A stretch of 64,000 nt of DNA from the NCBI RefSeq assembly GCF_050947875.1, contig NC_134570.1:243342584-243406583 (forward strand). Reading direction: 5' to 3'. The DNA is from Dermacentor variabilis. Its lineage: Eukaryota > Arthropoda > Arachnida > Ixodida > Ixodidae. The notes beneath the pieces were generated by a model. The model made no database searches. It was not told the origin of the DNA and was given only the letters and a program-made list of their open reading frames with translations. Shown here piece by piece: positions 10,370-20,193 of this stretch. The translations under genes were made by a program, and so were the position numbers. The first letter of the stretch is position 1, and each line of letters opens with the position of its first letter.

Positions 10370-11190
10370 GTGGCATTTCTACTGGATCTCCTTCCTGGCT
10401 CACCTGCATCTCCCGTTCCCTGCGTCGCCAACGTGCTCCGGGGCAACCTCTTCTATCGACGCAACTATGAGCCGGATGGTCGCAAGTGGCTCCTTGTTAT
10501 CCCGGGAACTTTGCGTTGCGATATATGCGCGTCTTTCCACACCGACCCACAATTTGCTCATGCAGGCATCTTAAGGACGTTTGAGCGCCTGCGGCACCGT
10601 TACTACTGCCGAGAAATGTTTAGCTTTGTTACAAAATTACTGCGCTCGTGCGCACAATGCTAACGCTGCCAATACCCACCTCATCCTGCACCCGGACTCT
10701 TACAGCCACTTCCGTGCTCTGCTCGTGGATCCGACCGTGTGGGAATTGACATTTACGGGCCGCTACCGCTAACCCGCTGGCAAACGATGGATTGTCGCAC
10801 TTGGTCACCGTACATGGTATGCTGAAACCGTCACTCTGCCTGCAGCCACTGCCAGTAAAGTTGCATCCTTTCTGCTCAATCGTTTTATTCTTCTATATGG
10901 CCCCCCTCGGGAACTGCTCAGCGATAAAGGCCGCGTGTTTGTCGCAGGTGGTTGAAGCTCTGCTTGCTGAATGCCGCCTTGTTCACCGAATCATCACCGT
11001 GTTCACTGCCGTACCATCCTCAAACTAAGGGGCTTTTGGAGCGTTTCTATTGAACCCTTGGTGACATACTCGCCACGTACGTTTCATCGGATCATACAAA
11101 GTGGTACATCAATCTTTTGTTTGTCACTTACGCATATAATGCGGCTACACAAAGTACTAGGAGATTTCTCCATTATTTCTGCTTTATGGT
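10370..11190 (+). pseudogene. Gypsy integrase pseudogene, C-terminally truncated
   Basis: The first open stretch (10370-10663) carries the integrase zinc-binding module: YEPDGRKWLLVIP, then HAGILRTFERLRHRYYC and RSCAQC. The catalytic core follows in broken frames: GIDIYGPLPLT (first Asp), LLSDKGRVF (second Asp), and YHPQTKGLLERFY (Glu). All three acidic residues are recognisable, but stops and shifts separate them. The sequence then gives an FSPLFLLYG-like segment and stops at about 11190. Integrase inserts element DNA; this copy cannot be made. Confidence 0.84.
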
Positions 11191-11447
11191 TGCGATCAGC
11201 ATCATCATTTATTGCCCCTTAAGGACCCTTAACAGGGCATTACATAAGGGGCGGTGGAAAGAGTATTGAAAGTGCATATAATGGAGCGAATGCTATTCAA
11301 CAATGAACCAACTACGTTACAAGTACAGAACGCACAAGGTAAACACAAGGATCGGATGGAGCAAGTAATTAGGCATGAGCAAACAAATGAAGAGATAAAT
11401 TATAGTAGGAGAATGACACCCAACCAAACATTGAAATACAACTCAAA

Positions 11448-12432
11448 GGGTACTATAACGTAAAACTATTCCAATATGTCTTTATTCCAATTTCGTGACG
11501 TTAAGTTTGCGTAACCGCCGACGCAACCATCCGGCGGTCACCCGCAGCGTTGTCTAAACAGACCAATTAAACGCTGTCCTCGTTTATAGGAGGTCACTTT
11601 TGTTTGCTTGAAAAACGAATAACATTGCCTACGCTGAGCCGCTTGTCTTATCTAATTCGCTCACAAAAGGCGAGATGCACACTCAAGTGGAGAGGTATTC
11701 GATGGTGCCGAGCCACTGCACTGAAAATCGATAACCGTATGAAGAGGGTGGTGCCGGCGTCTGCGATTGGTCCGCTTTCTCTTACTTAGCTTGCGGTGGC
11801 TCGTCGACAAACGCGGCGGCATGCAACGGTAGCTTAAGAATGATGCTAAAACGGATCCTCAGAAAAGAAGAGTTGGCAGAACGAGGTCGTAAACGTGGCG
11901 AAAGTGCTCGAAAACGTTACTCGGCCACGCAAACAGTTTTATTACCCGCAAAAATACCCATGCTGTCCGGCAAGTGCGAGTAGCCAGTGCCTCAGGGATC
12001 AGTGGCGGCCATCTTTCATTCCTTTCGGAACGGGGCAGCCTGAGGCTATTCAGAAGAAAATTCAGTTTTGTTCGGTATATTTATGCATCTTTAATGCGTA
12101 CACGTCGCTTTGACGCGGTGAGTTTTTGCCGTTTTGTGACGTCGCGTGACAGGCAGATGAAGTAAGTGCAGCCCCAAAACGCTTGACCAATAGCCGAGGG
12201 CTAATGATGAAAAGGCGTCGAATCAGAAATAACTGTTTCTCTTTCGTTCGGTCAAATTATGCATAATCAGTATGTACACATCATATCAGATGGGGAGCTA
12301 TCGCGGTTTTCGTGACGTTGCGTGACATACAGGTGAAGTGGTGGTGGTCCAAAAAAGTTTTTGGTGAATCGCGAAGGGCTGATTGCAGAATTGGAATAGA
12401 AAAGTTTGGAATAGTTTTACATTATAGCACCC
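11448..12432. mobile_element. Non-autonomous DNA element of about 985 bp with terminal inverted repeats
   Basis: The left end GGGTACTATAACGTAAAACT and the reverse complement of the right end, GGGTGCTATAATGTAAAACT, match at 18 of 20 positions. Similarity continues through CTATTCCAA and a later TATTCCAATT. The interior has no transposase frame but contains repeated sub-blocks: a GTGACGT-GCGTGAC motif followed by GATGAAGT or GGTGAAGT occurs near 12135 and near 12315. The flanks share only AAA, so the target-site duplication is unresolved. It sits in the 3' untranslated region of the LINE at 11201-12735. Confidence 0.82.
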
Positions 12433-12514
12433 AAAGTTTACAAACTATAAAGTAAATCAATTGGACAACGCCTGCAACATAAGAAGGGTGCGAGAAAAAA
12501 ATGCGTAGTTCAAG

Positions 12515-12735
12515 TTATTTAACAAATACTGTAGTTAAGGACGGCCTGAATTTTTCTGGATTTCTGTCAGGAGCAAATGCTTCGGGAAGGCAGTTCCAGT
12601 CTTCAATGACTGTGGGAAGAAACGATTTGTGGAATGCGAGTCCAACCATTAAAACCTTGGACGCTTTTGGAGTTGAACAGGCGGCGAGAAATTCGAGCGG
12701 GTGGCAGTAACAGTGTACCATGCAGGTGGGAAAGG
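12515..12735 (-). pseudogene. LINE ORF2 C-terminus remnant
   Basis: The minus strand reads HKSFLPTVIEDWNCLPEAF and ends FRPSLTTVFVK before a stop. The F-L-P-x-V-x(2)-D-W-N-x-LP motif is the C-terminal hallmark of CR1/L2- and Jockey-type LINE proteins. The upstream reverse transcriptase is absent, so this is a 5'-truncated, non-functional copy. Confidence 0.75.
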
Positions 12736-12737
12736 TT

Positions 12738-12962
12738 GTGATATAGCTTATGGTGTTGGGCTGCTGAGCTCGAAGTCGCAGGATCGAATCCCGGCCACGG
12801 TGGCCCCATTTCGATGGAGGCGAAATGCGAAAACACCCGTGTATACTTAGATTTTGGTGCATGTTAAAGAACCCCAGGTGGTCGAAATTTCCGGAGTCCT
12901 CCGCTACAGCGGGCCTCATAATCAGAAAGTCGTTTTGGCACGTAAAACCGCATAATTTAATT
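12738..12962 (+). mobile_element. tRNA-derived SINE (Ruka-like), copy 1
   Basis: It contains an RNA polymerase III box-A-like segment (TATGGTGTTGGGCTGCTGAG), a B box (GGATCGAATCCC, about 12780-12791), the body segments GGCGAAATGCGAAAACACCC and AAAGAACCCCAGGTGGTCG, and a tail CATAATTTAATTTC. It closely matches, in reverse, the SINE at 13736-13969. The organisation fits the tick SINE known as Ruka; that name is from memory. The first bases of the tRNA-like head look degraded. Confidence 0.88.
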
Positions 12963-13024
12963 TCTTATTAGACTATTTTATTGTGTTTGGGTAAATTTTT
13001 TTTTTCAAATTCTATGAGTATTTT

Positions 13025-13160
13025 TTGTGTTATGTAGCGGACGGTTGTTACACGCTTATTGCTGGAGGTGATTTCAATATCGATGTGAGCAGTGATAATC
13101 ACTGTACTAGAGAATTTAAGATGTTATTGGCTTCGAACAGTTTTATGAATGTGCTCGAAT
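13025..13160 (+). pseudogene. LINE-A endonuclease, first part
   Basis: The frame reads YTLIAGGDFNIDVSSDNHC and then LLASNSFMNVLES. GGDFNID is the metal-binding GDFN block of apurinic-like LINE endonucleases. The domain breaks at about 13160, where the mariner inverted repeat starts, and continues at 20194 with RITSESQSTLDLFITNF, so the two parts are one domain split by an insertion. The N-terminal half of the endonuclease is missing. Confidence 0.83.
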
Positions 13161-13368
13161 CACGAGGTCTGTTAGAAAAGTATCCGACCTTTTTTTTGGG
13201 TGGTGGAACACCTGATAATTATGAAACAAGTGCGCTTGCATCAGCCGACCTTGAACCTTCGTGCGCATGCGCTAATTTGTTCCCGCCTGCCGATAGTCTC
13301 AGTCGCTGGGACGCAGCTTTGAGTGAGGTAGTGCGCAGTGCTCTCGTCAGTTTTTTATTGCAAGGAAA

Positions 13369-14357
13369 ATGGCGGAGCGACTGGAGCAGCACTACTGCAT
13401 CACATTTTGCCAGAAACTGGGCGACAGCCAAGTGGAAATCATTCGGAAGATTCAGGCGGCTTTCGGTGACGATGCTAGGAGCAGCACACACATTAAGGAG
13501 CGGTACAACCGCTTCAAAGACGGCCGCACATCGGTGGAGAGCGCGCCGCACTCCGGTTGGCCACCAAGATGCCGAAATGAGCCGATCGTTGCCGAAGTGA
13601 ACGCTGTGGTGATGCAGACCGTCGCGTGACTATCCGAGAAATTGCGGAAGAGGTGGGCATCGGCACTTTTACTCAACATTACATTATGACCGAAGATTTG
13701 GCCATGAAGAGACTTGCGGCGGAATTCACACCGAAAAAAAATTATGGGGTTTTTCGTGCCAAAATCACTTTATGATTATGAGGCGCGCCGCAGTGGAGGA
13801 CTCCGGAAATTTTAACCCCCTGGGGTTCTTTTACGTGCGCCTAAATCTAAGTACACGGATGTTTTCGCATTTCGCCCCCATCGAAATGCAGCCGCTGTGG
13901 CCGGGATTCGATCACGCGACCTCGTGCTCAGCAGCCTAACACCATAGCCACTGAGCAACCACGGCGGGTAATCCATGCCGAAGCTGCTCACGGTGGACCA
14001 AAAGCAACTTAGTGTTTAAGTCTCACGAAACATGCTGGATTCCACGAACAGTGACCCAGACTTCATGAACACCATAATCACTGGTGACGAGTTTTGGGTG
14101 TACGGGTACGACTCGGAAATAAAATCCTAGTCAACGCAGTGGAGGCATTCCTCGTCACTAAGTCCAAAGAAGGCCCGCCAAGTGCACAGCAATGTCAAAG
14201 TGATGCTGACTGCTTTGTTTGACTTCCGCGGTGTGGTACACCACGAGTACGCAGCACAGGGTCAATCACCAAAGAGTACTACAGGGATGTCCTCCGTCAC
14301 CTACATGATGCTGTGCCGCGCAAGAGACCGGAGTTGTGGTCAAGAAGGAATTGGCAC
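13369..14357 (+). pseudogene. Mariner transposase, N-terminal part and first catalytic Asp
   Basis: The start at 13369 gives MAERLEQHYCITFCQKLGDS, then SSTHIKERYNRFKDGRTSV, the helix-turn-helix DNA-binding region. After a shift near 13625 it reads TIREIAEEVGIG and EDLAMKRLAAEF, where a SINE interrupts. It resumes with LLTVDQKQLSV, then IITGDEFWVYGYD, the first Asp of the DDD triad, then SPKKARQVHSNVKVMLT and FDFRGVVHHEYA, and ends at RRNWH. A LINE follows there. Frames change several times, so no active transposase is made. The second and third Asp are at 19815-20130. Confidence 0.92.
13736..13969 (-). mobile_element. tRNA-derived SINE (Ruka-like), copy 2, inside mariner
   Basis: On the minus strand it begins ACCCGCCGTGGTTGCTCAGT, has the B box GATCGAATCCC (plus-strand position about 13900-13910), the body AAAAGAACCCCAGGGGGTTA, and ends with CATAATTTTTTTT. 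It is flanked by a 13 bp duplication at 13723-13735 and 13970-13982. The two duplication copies differ at three positions, all transitions. It splits the transposase between EFTPK and LLTVDQ. It differs moderately from the copy at 12738-12962. Confidence 0.93.
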
Positions 14358-14589
14358 ATTTATTTTTTTTATTTATTTGTACATAGTGCAGCCCCATAGG
14401 AGGGCTATTGCAGGAGTGGGTAAAAACAGTGGTGAACAAAAAAATAAAGTGGAATCAACAATGACTCTTACAACATTTGTAAGACAGCCAGATAACTGGA
14501 AAATCATTTTCATCGATTCTTAAAAGCAACGAAACAGCGATATCCATGCAGATGAAGTAAAAACCTAATTTAAGTAGTTACACATACCG

Positions 14590-14790
14590 GTTTTCATAGA
14601 GAGCACTTTCGAATTCGCTTATCGGGAGTGAACGAAGGCAGCCAGTAAGGAATTCCATACTTCTATTGTGCGGGGAAAGAAGCTGTACTTGAGAGTATTT
14701 GTACGGGCATAAAAAGGCTTCAGATTAAGCTCGTGGAAATTACGCGTACAGAGAAGGCTTGGTGAGATACGCAAGCTGTGTTTGAAGTAC
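14590..14790 (-). pseudogene. CR1-like LINE C-terminus (beyond the RTE)
   Basis: One open minus-strand frame reads YFKHSLRISPSLLCTRNF, LNLKPFYARTNTLKYSFF and PRTIEVWNSLLAAFVHS before a stop. This is the F-F-PRT-x(3)-WN-x-L C-terminal motif of the group. It joins the FLHNLINK end at 17398 without apparent loss, which proves the RTE at 14791-17396 is a later insertion. The 3' untranslated region then runs to about 14358. Confidence 0.9.
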
Positions 14791-14793
14791 GAT

Positions 14794-14845
14794 CACCATC
14801 ATCATCATCATCATCACCACCACCACCACCACCACCACCACCACC

Positions 14846-14918
<73 letters not shown>
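14794..14918. repeat. (CAT)n(CAC)n(CAT)n tract, 3' tail of the RTE
   Basis: About 40 trinucleotide units: CAT, then a block of CAC, then CAT again. The tract directly abuts the RTE C-terminus, so it is its tail. The long poly-His frame read through it is not a gene. Confidence 0.95.
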
Positions 14919-14924
14919 GCCTAG

Positions 14925-16640
14925 TTACGCCCACTGCAGGGCAAAGGCCTCTCCCATAGTTCTCCAACTACCCCGGTCATGTACTAATTGTGGCCATGTT
15001 GCCCCTGCAAACGTCTTAATGTCATACGCCCACCTAACTTTCTGCCGCCCCCTGCTACGCTTCCCTTCCCTTGGAATCCAGTCCGTAACCCCTAATGACC
15101 ATCGGTCATCTTTCCTCCTCATTACATGTCCGGCCCATGCCCATTTCTTTTTCTTGATTTCAACTAAGATGTCATTTACCCGCGTTTGTTCCCTCACCCA
15201 ATCTGCTATTTTCTTATCCCTTAACGTTACACCCATGATTATTCTTTCCATAGCTCGTTACGTGGTCCTCAATTTCAGCAGAACCCTTTTCGTAAGGCTC
15301 CAGGTTTCTGCCCCATTCGTGAGTACTGGTAACGCACCGCTGTTATACACTTTCCTCTTGAGGGATAGTGGCAACCTGCTGTTCATGATTTGAGAATGTC
15401 TGCCAAACGCACCCCAGCCCATTCTTATTCTTCTGGTTATTTCATTCTCATGATCCGGATCCGTGGTCACTACCTGCCCTAAGTAGATATATTCCCTTAC
15501 CACTTCCAGTGCCTCGCTACCTATCGTAAACTGCTGCTCTCTTCCGAGACTGTGAAACATAACTTTAGTTTTCTGCAGATTAGTTTTCAGACCCACCCTT
15601 TTGCTTTGCCTCTCCAGGTCAGTGAGCATGCATTGCAATTGGTCTCCTGAGTTACTAAGCAAGGCAATATCATCAGCGAATCGCAAGTTGCTAAGGTATT
15701 CTCCAACTTTTATCCTCAATTCTTCCCACTCCAAGTCTCTGAATACCTCCTGTAAACATGCTGTGAATAGCATTGGAGAGATTGTATCTCCCTGTCTGAC
15801 GCCTTTCTTTATTGGGAATTTGTTGCTTTCTTTGTGGAGGACTACGGTGGCTGTGGAGCCACTATAGATGTCTTCCAGTATATTTACATATGGCTCATGT
15901 ACACCCTGATTCCGTAATGCCTTCATGACTGCTGAGGTTTCTACTGAATCAAACGCTTTTTCGTAATCAATGAAGGCTATATATAAGGGTTGGTTATATT
16001 CCGCACATTTCTCTATCACCTTATTGATAGTGTGAATATGGTCTATTGTTGAGTAGCCTTTACGGAATCCTGCCTGGTCCTTTGGTTGACAGAAGTCTAA
16101 GGTATTCCTGATTCTATTTGCGATTACCTTAGTAAATACTTTCTAGGCAACGGACAGTGAGCTGATCGGTGTATAATTTTTCAATTCTTTGGCGTCCCCT
16201 TTCTTATGGATTAGAATTATGTTAGCGTTCTTCCAAGATTCCGGTACGTTCGAGGTCATCAGGCATTCTGCATATAAGGTGGCCAATCTTTCTAGGACAC
16301 TGTTCCCACCATCCTTCAACAAATCTGCTGTTACCTTATCCTCTCCAGCTACCTTCCCCCTTTGCATAGCTCCCAAGGCGTTCTTTGCCTCTTCCGGCGT
16401 TACTTGTAGGATTTCGCATTCCTCTAGGCTATTCTTTCTTCCACTATCGTCGTGGATGCCACTGGTACTGTATAAATCTCTATAGAACTCGTCAGCCACT
16501 TGAACTATCTCATCCATATTAGTAACGATATTGCCGGCTTTGTCTCTTAACGCACACATCTGATTCTTGCCTATTCCTAGTTTCTTCTTCACTGTTTTTA
16601 GGCTTCCTCCATTCCTGAGAGCCTGTTCAATTCTATCCAT
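14925..16640 (-). pseudogene. RTE reverse transcriptase with two in-frame stops
   Basis: One minus-strand frame is readable throughout, interrupted only by a TAG near 16142 and a TAA near 15253. Motifs in order: VTPEEAKNALGAMQRGKVAG, ESWKNANIILIHKKGDAKEL, NYTPISSLSV, KDQAGFRKGYSTIDHI, YIAFIDYEKAFDSVETS, KKGVRQGDTISPMLFTAC, and the catalytic box NLRFADDIALLSN. The C-terminus gives MGWGAFGRHSQIMNSRLPLS, GAETWSLTKRVLLKLR and AWAGHVMRRKDDRWS. The family copies its RNA at a nicked target. With only two point stops, this copy is recent relative to its hosts. Confidence 0.93.
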
Positions 16641-16812
16641 ATTATAGTTCCTGATGTCCGCTGTCTTACGCTTGTTGATTAACTTAGAATGTTCTGCCAG
16701 TTCTATTCTAGCTGTAGGCTTTCATACATTGGCGTTTCTTGATCAGATCTTTCGTCTCCTGCGATAGCTTACTGGTATCCTGTCTAACGGAGTTACCACC
16801 GACTTCTATTGC

Positions 16813-17396
16813 TCACTCCTTAATGATGCCCATAAGATTGTCATTCGTTGCTTTAACACTAAGGTCCTCTTCCTGAGTTAAAGCCGAATACCTGTTCTGT
16901 AGCTTGATCCGGAATTCCTCTAGTTTCCCTCTTACCGCTAACTCATTGGTTGGCTTCTTATGTACCAGTTTCTTCCCTTCCCTCCTCATGTCAAGGCTAA
17001 TTCGAGCTCTTACTATCCTATGGTCACTGCAGCGCACCTTGCCGAGCAAGTCTACATCTTGTATGATGCCAGGGTTCGCGCAGAGTATGAAGTCGATTTC
17101 ATTTCTACTCTCACCATTCGGGCTCCTCCACGTCCACTTACGGCTAGCCCGCTTGCGGAAAAAGGTATTCATTATCCGGATATTATTCTGTTCTGCAAAC
17201 ACTACTAATAACTCTCCTCTGCTATTCCTAGAGCCTATGCCATATTCCCCCACTGACTTGTCTCCAGCCTGCTTCTTGCCTACCGTGGCATTGAAGTCGC
17301 CCATTAGTATAGCGTATTTTGTTTTGACTTTACCCATCGCCGATTCCACGTCTTCATAAAAGCTTTCGACTTCCTGGTCATCATGACTGGATAGGA
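16813..17396 (-). pseudogene. RTE endonuclease, C-terminal part
   Basis: The minus strand reads DDQEVESFYEDVESAMGKV, then KYAILMGDFNATVGKKQAG (GDFN metal-binding block), EYGIGSRNSRGELLVVFA, RKWTWRSPNGESRNEIDF and KVRCSDHRIVRARI (SDH catalytic block). A linker follows to NRYSALTQEE. The domain starts in its middle, so the element is 5'-truncated. The frame is open for 178 codons from 17349. It differs in frame from the reverse transcriptase, so a shift lies between 16813 and 16640. Confidence 0.9.
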
Positions 17397-17397
17397 C

Positions 17398-18487
17398 TTG
17401 TTAATTAAGTTATGCAAAAATTTTAATGATTCCAGATCACAACGTACTGAAAGTAATGTTAGTTTTAACGTAGGGAGGGCAGACGAGGGTGAAAAATAGC
17501 GATCATACCGACGAAAAATGAAAGGGACGGCTTTTTTATGAACTGCTTCTAGTTTGATTATGTTGTTTTGGTGATCGGATGACCAGGCTGTTGCGGTATA
17601 ATTGATAACGGAGCGAACAAGAGTTTTATATATTAAGAGTTTAGTTGCCTTCGGAGCCTTTTGCATAGTACGACACAGGTATAGGAGTTGTTTTAGGGTC
17701 TTTGAATATGTTTGGTCAATGTGTGTAGTCCATGAGAGAGGGTGAGAAAATGTTAGGCCAAGGTATTTGTATTGTCGAACTCTGGTTAAAGGTGACCCAT
17801 TCAAGGAATATATCGCAATTAAAGGTGCTGCTCTTTTCGGGAAGGACAAAGCAACCGTTTCTTAAATTAATGTTCATTTTCCATTTTTCGCACCAAGCAC
17901 CGAAAAGGACAAAGAATCGTTCAGTCGCTTACAAGTTGTCGCAGAGTCAATCACGTTGTATAAGACGCAATCATCAGCATAAAGATGAATGCTGGGTGAA
18001 ACATTTTTCGGGAGGTCATTTTAAAAAGAATAAAGGACCCAGGACGGATCCTTGAGGAACCCTGGAGCCTACTTCAAGTATGGATGACCTTGCAGAACTA
18101 AAGCCGACGTATTGGGACCGGTCAGAAAGGAAACTATCAATCCAATCTACCAGACGGGCATTCGTTAGTATCGCATTTAATTTTTGCAAGAGGTGAGAAT
18201 GAAGTAATGAATCGAAAGATTTAGAAAAATCAATGCAGATAGCGTCAATCTGTTTGCCGAGATCTAATTGATAAGCACTGTCATGGGTGAAGTAGGTTAA
18301 CTGCGTGATACTACTGAAACCACGTCTAAAGCGATGCTGAACATTAGTTGGAATGTTGTTCGACACAAGGAAATCTATTATGTGCTTGTAAACAACATGT
18401 TCCAGCACTTTGCACGATCGGGAAGTTAAAGAAATTGTTCTGTAATTCGTTACGTCTGTCTTCTGACCTGTTTTATACAAGGCTATT
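17398..18487 (-). pseudogene. CR1-like LINE reverse transcriptase
   Basis: It continues the linker with ALYKTGQKTDVTNYRTISL, then SCKVLEHVVYKHI, NVQHRFRRGFSSITQL, AICIDFSKSFDSLLHSHLL and VPQGSVLGPLFF. The catalytic box IHLYADDCVLYN comes after a frameshift near 17985. The thumb follows: RVRQYKYLGLTFSHPLSWT and VRSVINYTATAW. The frame reads to FLHNLINK, where the RTE interrupts, and continues at 14790 with YFKHSLRISPSLL. Motif content and order fit the CR1/Jockey group. It has several stops. Confidence 0.87.
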
Positions 18488-18667
18488 ATTTTATTAAAGT
18501 TTGTTTCTGGGCGAGTTGGTGCATACTTGATATAAAAATTGTAACAGCGCCAACACATGCATCCACAAAGTAGCAAGGACGAGACACAAGCGCTGATCTC
18601 GTCCTTGTTGTGTCTCGTCCTTGTTACTTTGTGGATGCATGTGTTGGCGCTGCTAGAATTTTTATAT
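18488..18667 (-). mobile_element. 180 bp hairpin retrocopy with target duplication (copy 1)
   Basis: The insert contains a near-perfect palindrome around 18600 with arms of about 55 bases (AGCGCCAACACATGCATCCA and its complement). On the minus strand a further tail TCAAGTATGCACCAACTCGC leads to TTTAATAAAAT. It is flanked by CAAGGCTATT (18478-18487) and CAAGGGTATT (18668-18677), a 10 bp duplication with one mismatch. The frame of the CR1-like LINE joins across it. The same unit occurs at 43296-43459. I infer a Penelope-like 3' end carrying an inverted piece, but the family link is not proven. Confidence 0.82.
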
Positions 18668-18677
18668 CAAGGGTATT

Positions 18678-19814
18678 GCTCTTGTAAGTTTCCATGATCA
18701 AGGAACGATTCCTGTTGCTAGAGACTTATTGAATATAATTTGAAGATAACCTGATGCACATTGAGAATAGTGAAGTAAAAACGAATTCGGAATACCGTCA
18801 CAGCCGCTAGACTTTTCTGTATCTAAACTTAAAATGAAATTAGGAACGACCTTAGCATCAACGGAAATGTCGGAAAGAGAAAAATCTGAATCATTATCAA
18901 AAGCAGGGTTGACATGAGAATTGTTTGCGTACACCGAATAGAAATATCCATTGAATGATACTGGAAATGCGTGCAGGATTGTTTACAGTTTCATCATTGA
19001 TAGTCAATGAAGATGAAGAATCAGTAGAAGGCATGACAGAACGCCAGAACTTCCGAGGATTATTTCTTAGCCATCCTGGCAGCTCGACATGAAAAAAAAA
19101 AACACATTTTTGGCCATATTCATTTTCGAATTTAGTTCCTTTCTGGCAGAGGTGAATCTAGCACTTGCATCGGGGTCATGACTGTGTTTTGAGCGTCTCA
19201 GTCTTCTAACGCGGCGTGATAAGTGCAAAATTTCTCTAGCCATCCAAGGGATATGGCACGATTTTTTTTCTTACTTTCTAATGGAACAAAGCGTGGAATA
19301 CACAGCTTTGTAATGTTTTCAAATGGGTGAACTAGTGTATTCACGTCACAATCTTTACTGAGTGTGCAAGACGATTCGAAACGTTCTGATACAACACCAA
19401 GAATACACGTGTCGTCAGAGCGATTAAAGTCGAAAAAAGTTTGAATTTCGGCACGCGGTTTACAGACTGTGCAGTTTAGCGATATAAATACTGCCTTGTG
19501 ATCTGAAATTCCGTCAGTAATTTCACACTCAGAAAGCTAATCAACAAGGTCTGAACTAATGAACACCAGGTCAAGAAGTGCGTTTTGTCTTGTTACGCCA
19601 GAAACTACTTGTGTAAGCCCAAAAGATAAAGAAAAGTTAATTAGTTCGCTACCTAAAGAACTGCGATGCGAAAGTGAGGGCCAGTGAATAACTGGTGTGT
19701 TAAAGTCTACCATTAGAATTAAACTAGATGCATGAAAACTGTGCGTGCTGATATAATCATCGAGAAGAAAAAGGTTATCGGGTGAGGAGGCAGGTGGCTG
19801 GTAGAAAACTGAGA
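18678..19814 (-). pseudogene. CR1-like LINE endonuclease end and linker
   Basis: The minus strand starts at VSVFYQPPASSPDNLFLLD, then SSLILMVDFNTPVIHW (the GDFN block altered to VDFN), then FGLTQVVSGVTRQNALLDLV, the second half of an apurinic-like endonuclease. The linker includes SLDTEKSSGCDGIPNSFL, which leads into the reverse transcriptase, and ends at FNKSLATGIVP with KLTRAIPL. A 180-base hairpin insertion (18488-18667) separates this part from the reverse transcriptase. Stops and shifts are frequent between 19530 and 18940. Confidence 0.83.
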
Positions 19815-20130
19815 CCATCACGACAATGCTCCTGCACAATCCTCGCACTTGATTCAGACTTTCTTGGCAAAAAACCAGACTCCTGTAGTTCAACAGGCTC
19901 CTTGCTCTCACGATATGGCCCCCGGCGACTTCTGGCTGTTTCCCAAAATCGAGAGGGTATAGAAAGGAGTGCGATTTCAGGAAAGAGAGGAAATTAGGGC
20001 TGCAACGACAGCTGAGCTAAACTCTATTCCGAAAGAGGCCTTCTCAGAATGCTTGCAACAATGGCAGCACCGCTGGATGAAGTGTGTGGAGTCCCAAGGG
20101 GACTACTTTGAGGGCGGTTATGTTTCCAAC
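19815..20130 (+). pseudogene. Mariner transposase, C-terminal part with second and third Asp
   Basis: Immediately after the inserted LINE the frame gives HHDNAPAQSSHLIQTFLAK (second catalytic Asp) and SHDMAPGDFWLFPKIERV (third Asp). It ends with ELNSIPKEAFSECL and WMKCVESQGDYFEG. The spacing between the second and third Asp is about 34 residues, consistent with mariner DD34D. The last block of the first part ends at RRNWH, so only one or two codons were affected at the insertion point. There is a stop after KIERV and a frameshift, so the gene was decaying. Confidence 0.9.
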
Positions 20131-20193
20131 GCTTCACTTATGCCAGTTTTTTTTTTCGGCCAAAGGTGGGATACTTTTCTAACAGACGTCGTG

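Larger units (their letters stand above)
7264..11190 (+). mobile_element. Gypsy LTR retrotransposon, decayed and 3'-truncated
   Basis: Order of parts: probable remnant of the 5' LTR ending TTTACA at 7426, primer-binding site, gag, then reverse transcriptase, RNase H and integrase, all on the plus strand. The order is that of Ty3/Gypsy elements. The protease and zinc-knuckle region appears deleted. Two small insertions interrupt gag and reverse transcriptase, and many stops and shifts are present. The element stops inside the integrase C-terminus near 11190, where a LINE 3' end begins, so no 3' LTR remains. The 5' LTR start was not resolved. Confidence 0.85.
11201..12735 (-). mobile_element. 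LINE 3' end split by a terminal-inverted-repeat element
   Basis: The minus strand ends at an ATCATCATTTATT tract around 11201, which looks like the 3' tail of a LINE. The 3' untranslated region runs to 11447, resumes at 12433 after an inserted DNA element, and leads to the end of an ORF2 at 12515-12735. The unit is 5'-truncated where a SINE begins near 12738. The clade is probably CR1/L2-like from its C-terminal motif. Confidence 0.65.
14791..17396 (-). mobile_element. RTE-type LINE, 5'-truncated, with a (CAT)n/(CAC)n tail
   Basis: It is flanked on both sides by codons of the CR1-like LINE. It contains an endonuclease end (16813-17396), a reverse transcriptase in one frame (14925-16640) and a 3' tail of about 125 bases of CAT and CAC units (14794-14918). 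RTE elements are known for very short 3' regions with simple-repeat tails and variable target duplications. The target duplication here is at most two or three bases. It is the youngest large element in this nest, shown by its few frame lesions. Confidence 0.92.
14358..19814 (-). mobile_element. CR1-like LINE inside mariner, itself carrying an RTE and a hairpin retrocopy
   Basis: Minus-strand frames resume across two insertions. The endonuclease end and linker lie at 19814-18678, the reverse transcriptase at 18487-17398, and the C-terminus at 14790-14590, followed by a 3' untranslated region and an ATTT-rich tail at about 14360-14378. Without its insertions the element is about 2.7 kb. It is 5'-truncated in the endonuclease domain, as is usual for LINE copies. 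Both its edges abut mariner transposase codons. Confidence 0.9.
13161..20193 (+). mobile_element. Mariner DNA transposon, split by a SINE and a CR1-like LINE
   Basis: Terminal inverted repeats of 30 bases lie at 13161-13190 and 20164-20193 and match at 28 positions (core GTCTGTTAGAAAAGTATCC). Between them a mariner transposase can be read in three blocks: 13369-13735, 13983-14357 and 19815-20130. Removing the SINE (13736-13969) and the LINE (about 14358-19814) leaves an element of about 1.3 kb, the usual mariner length. The expected TA target duplication is not obvious at either edge. The element interrupts the endonuclease of LINE-A. Confidence 0.9.

Noticed and set aside
12778..12792. tRNA gene candidate because of the B box
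   Set aside because: The body and tail after it are those of the SINE, and the tRNA cloverleaf is not complete.
14782..15393. 203-codon frame beginning with a long poly-His run
   Set aside because: It reads through the CAT/CAC tail of the RTE and then antisense to the RTE reverse transcriptase.
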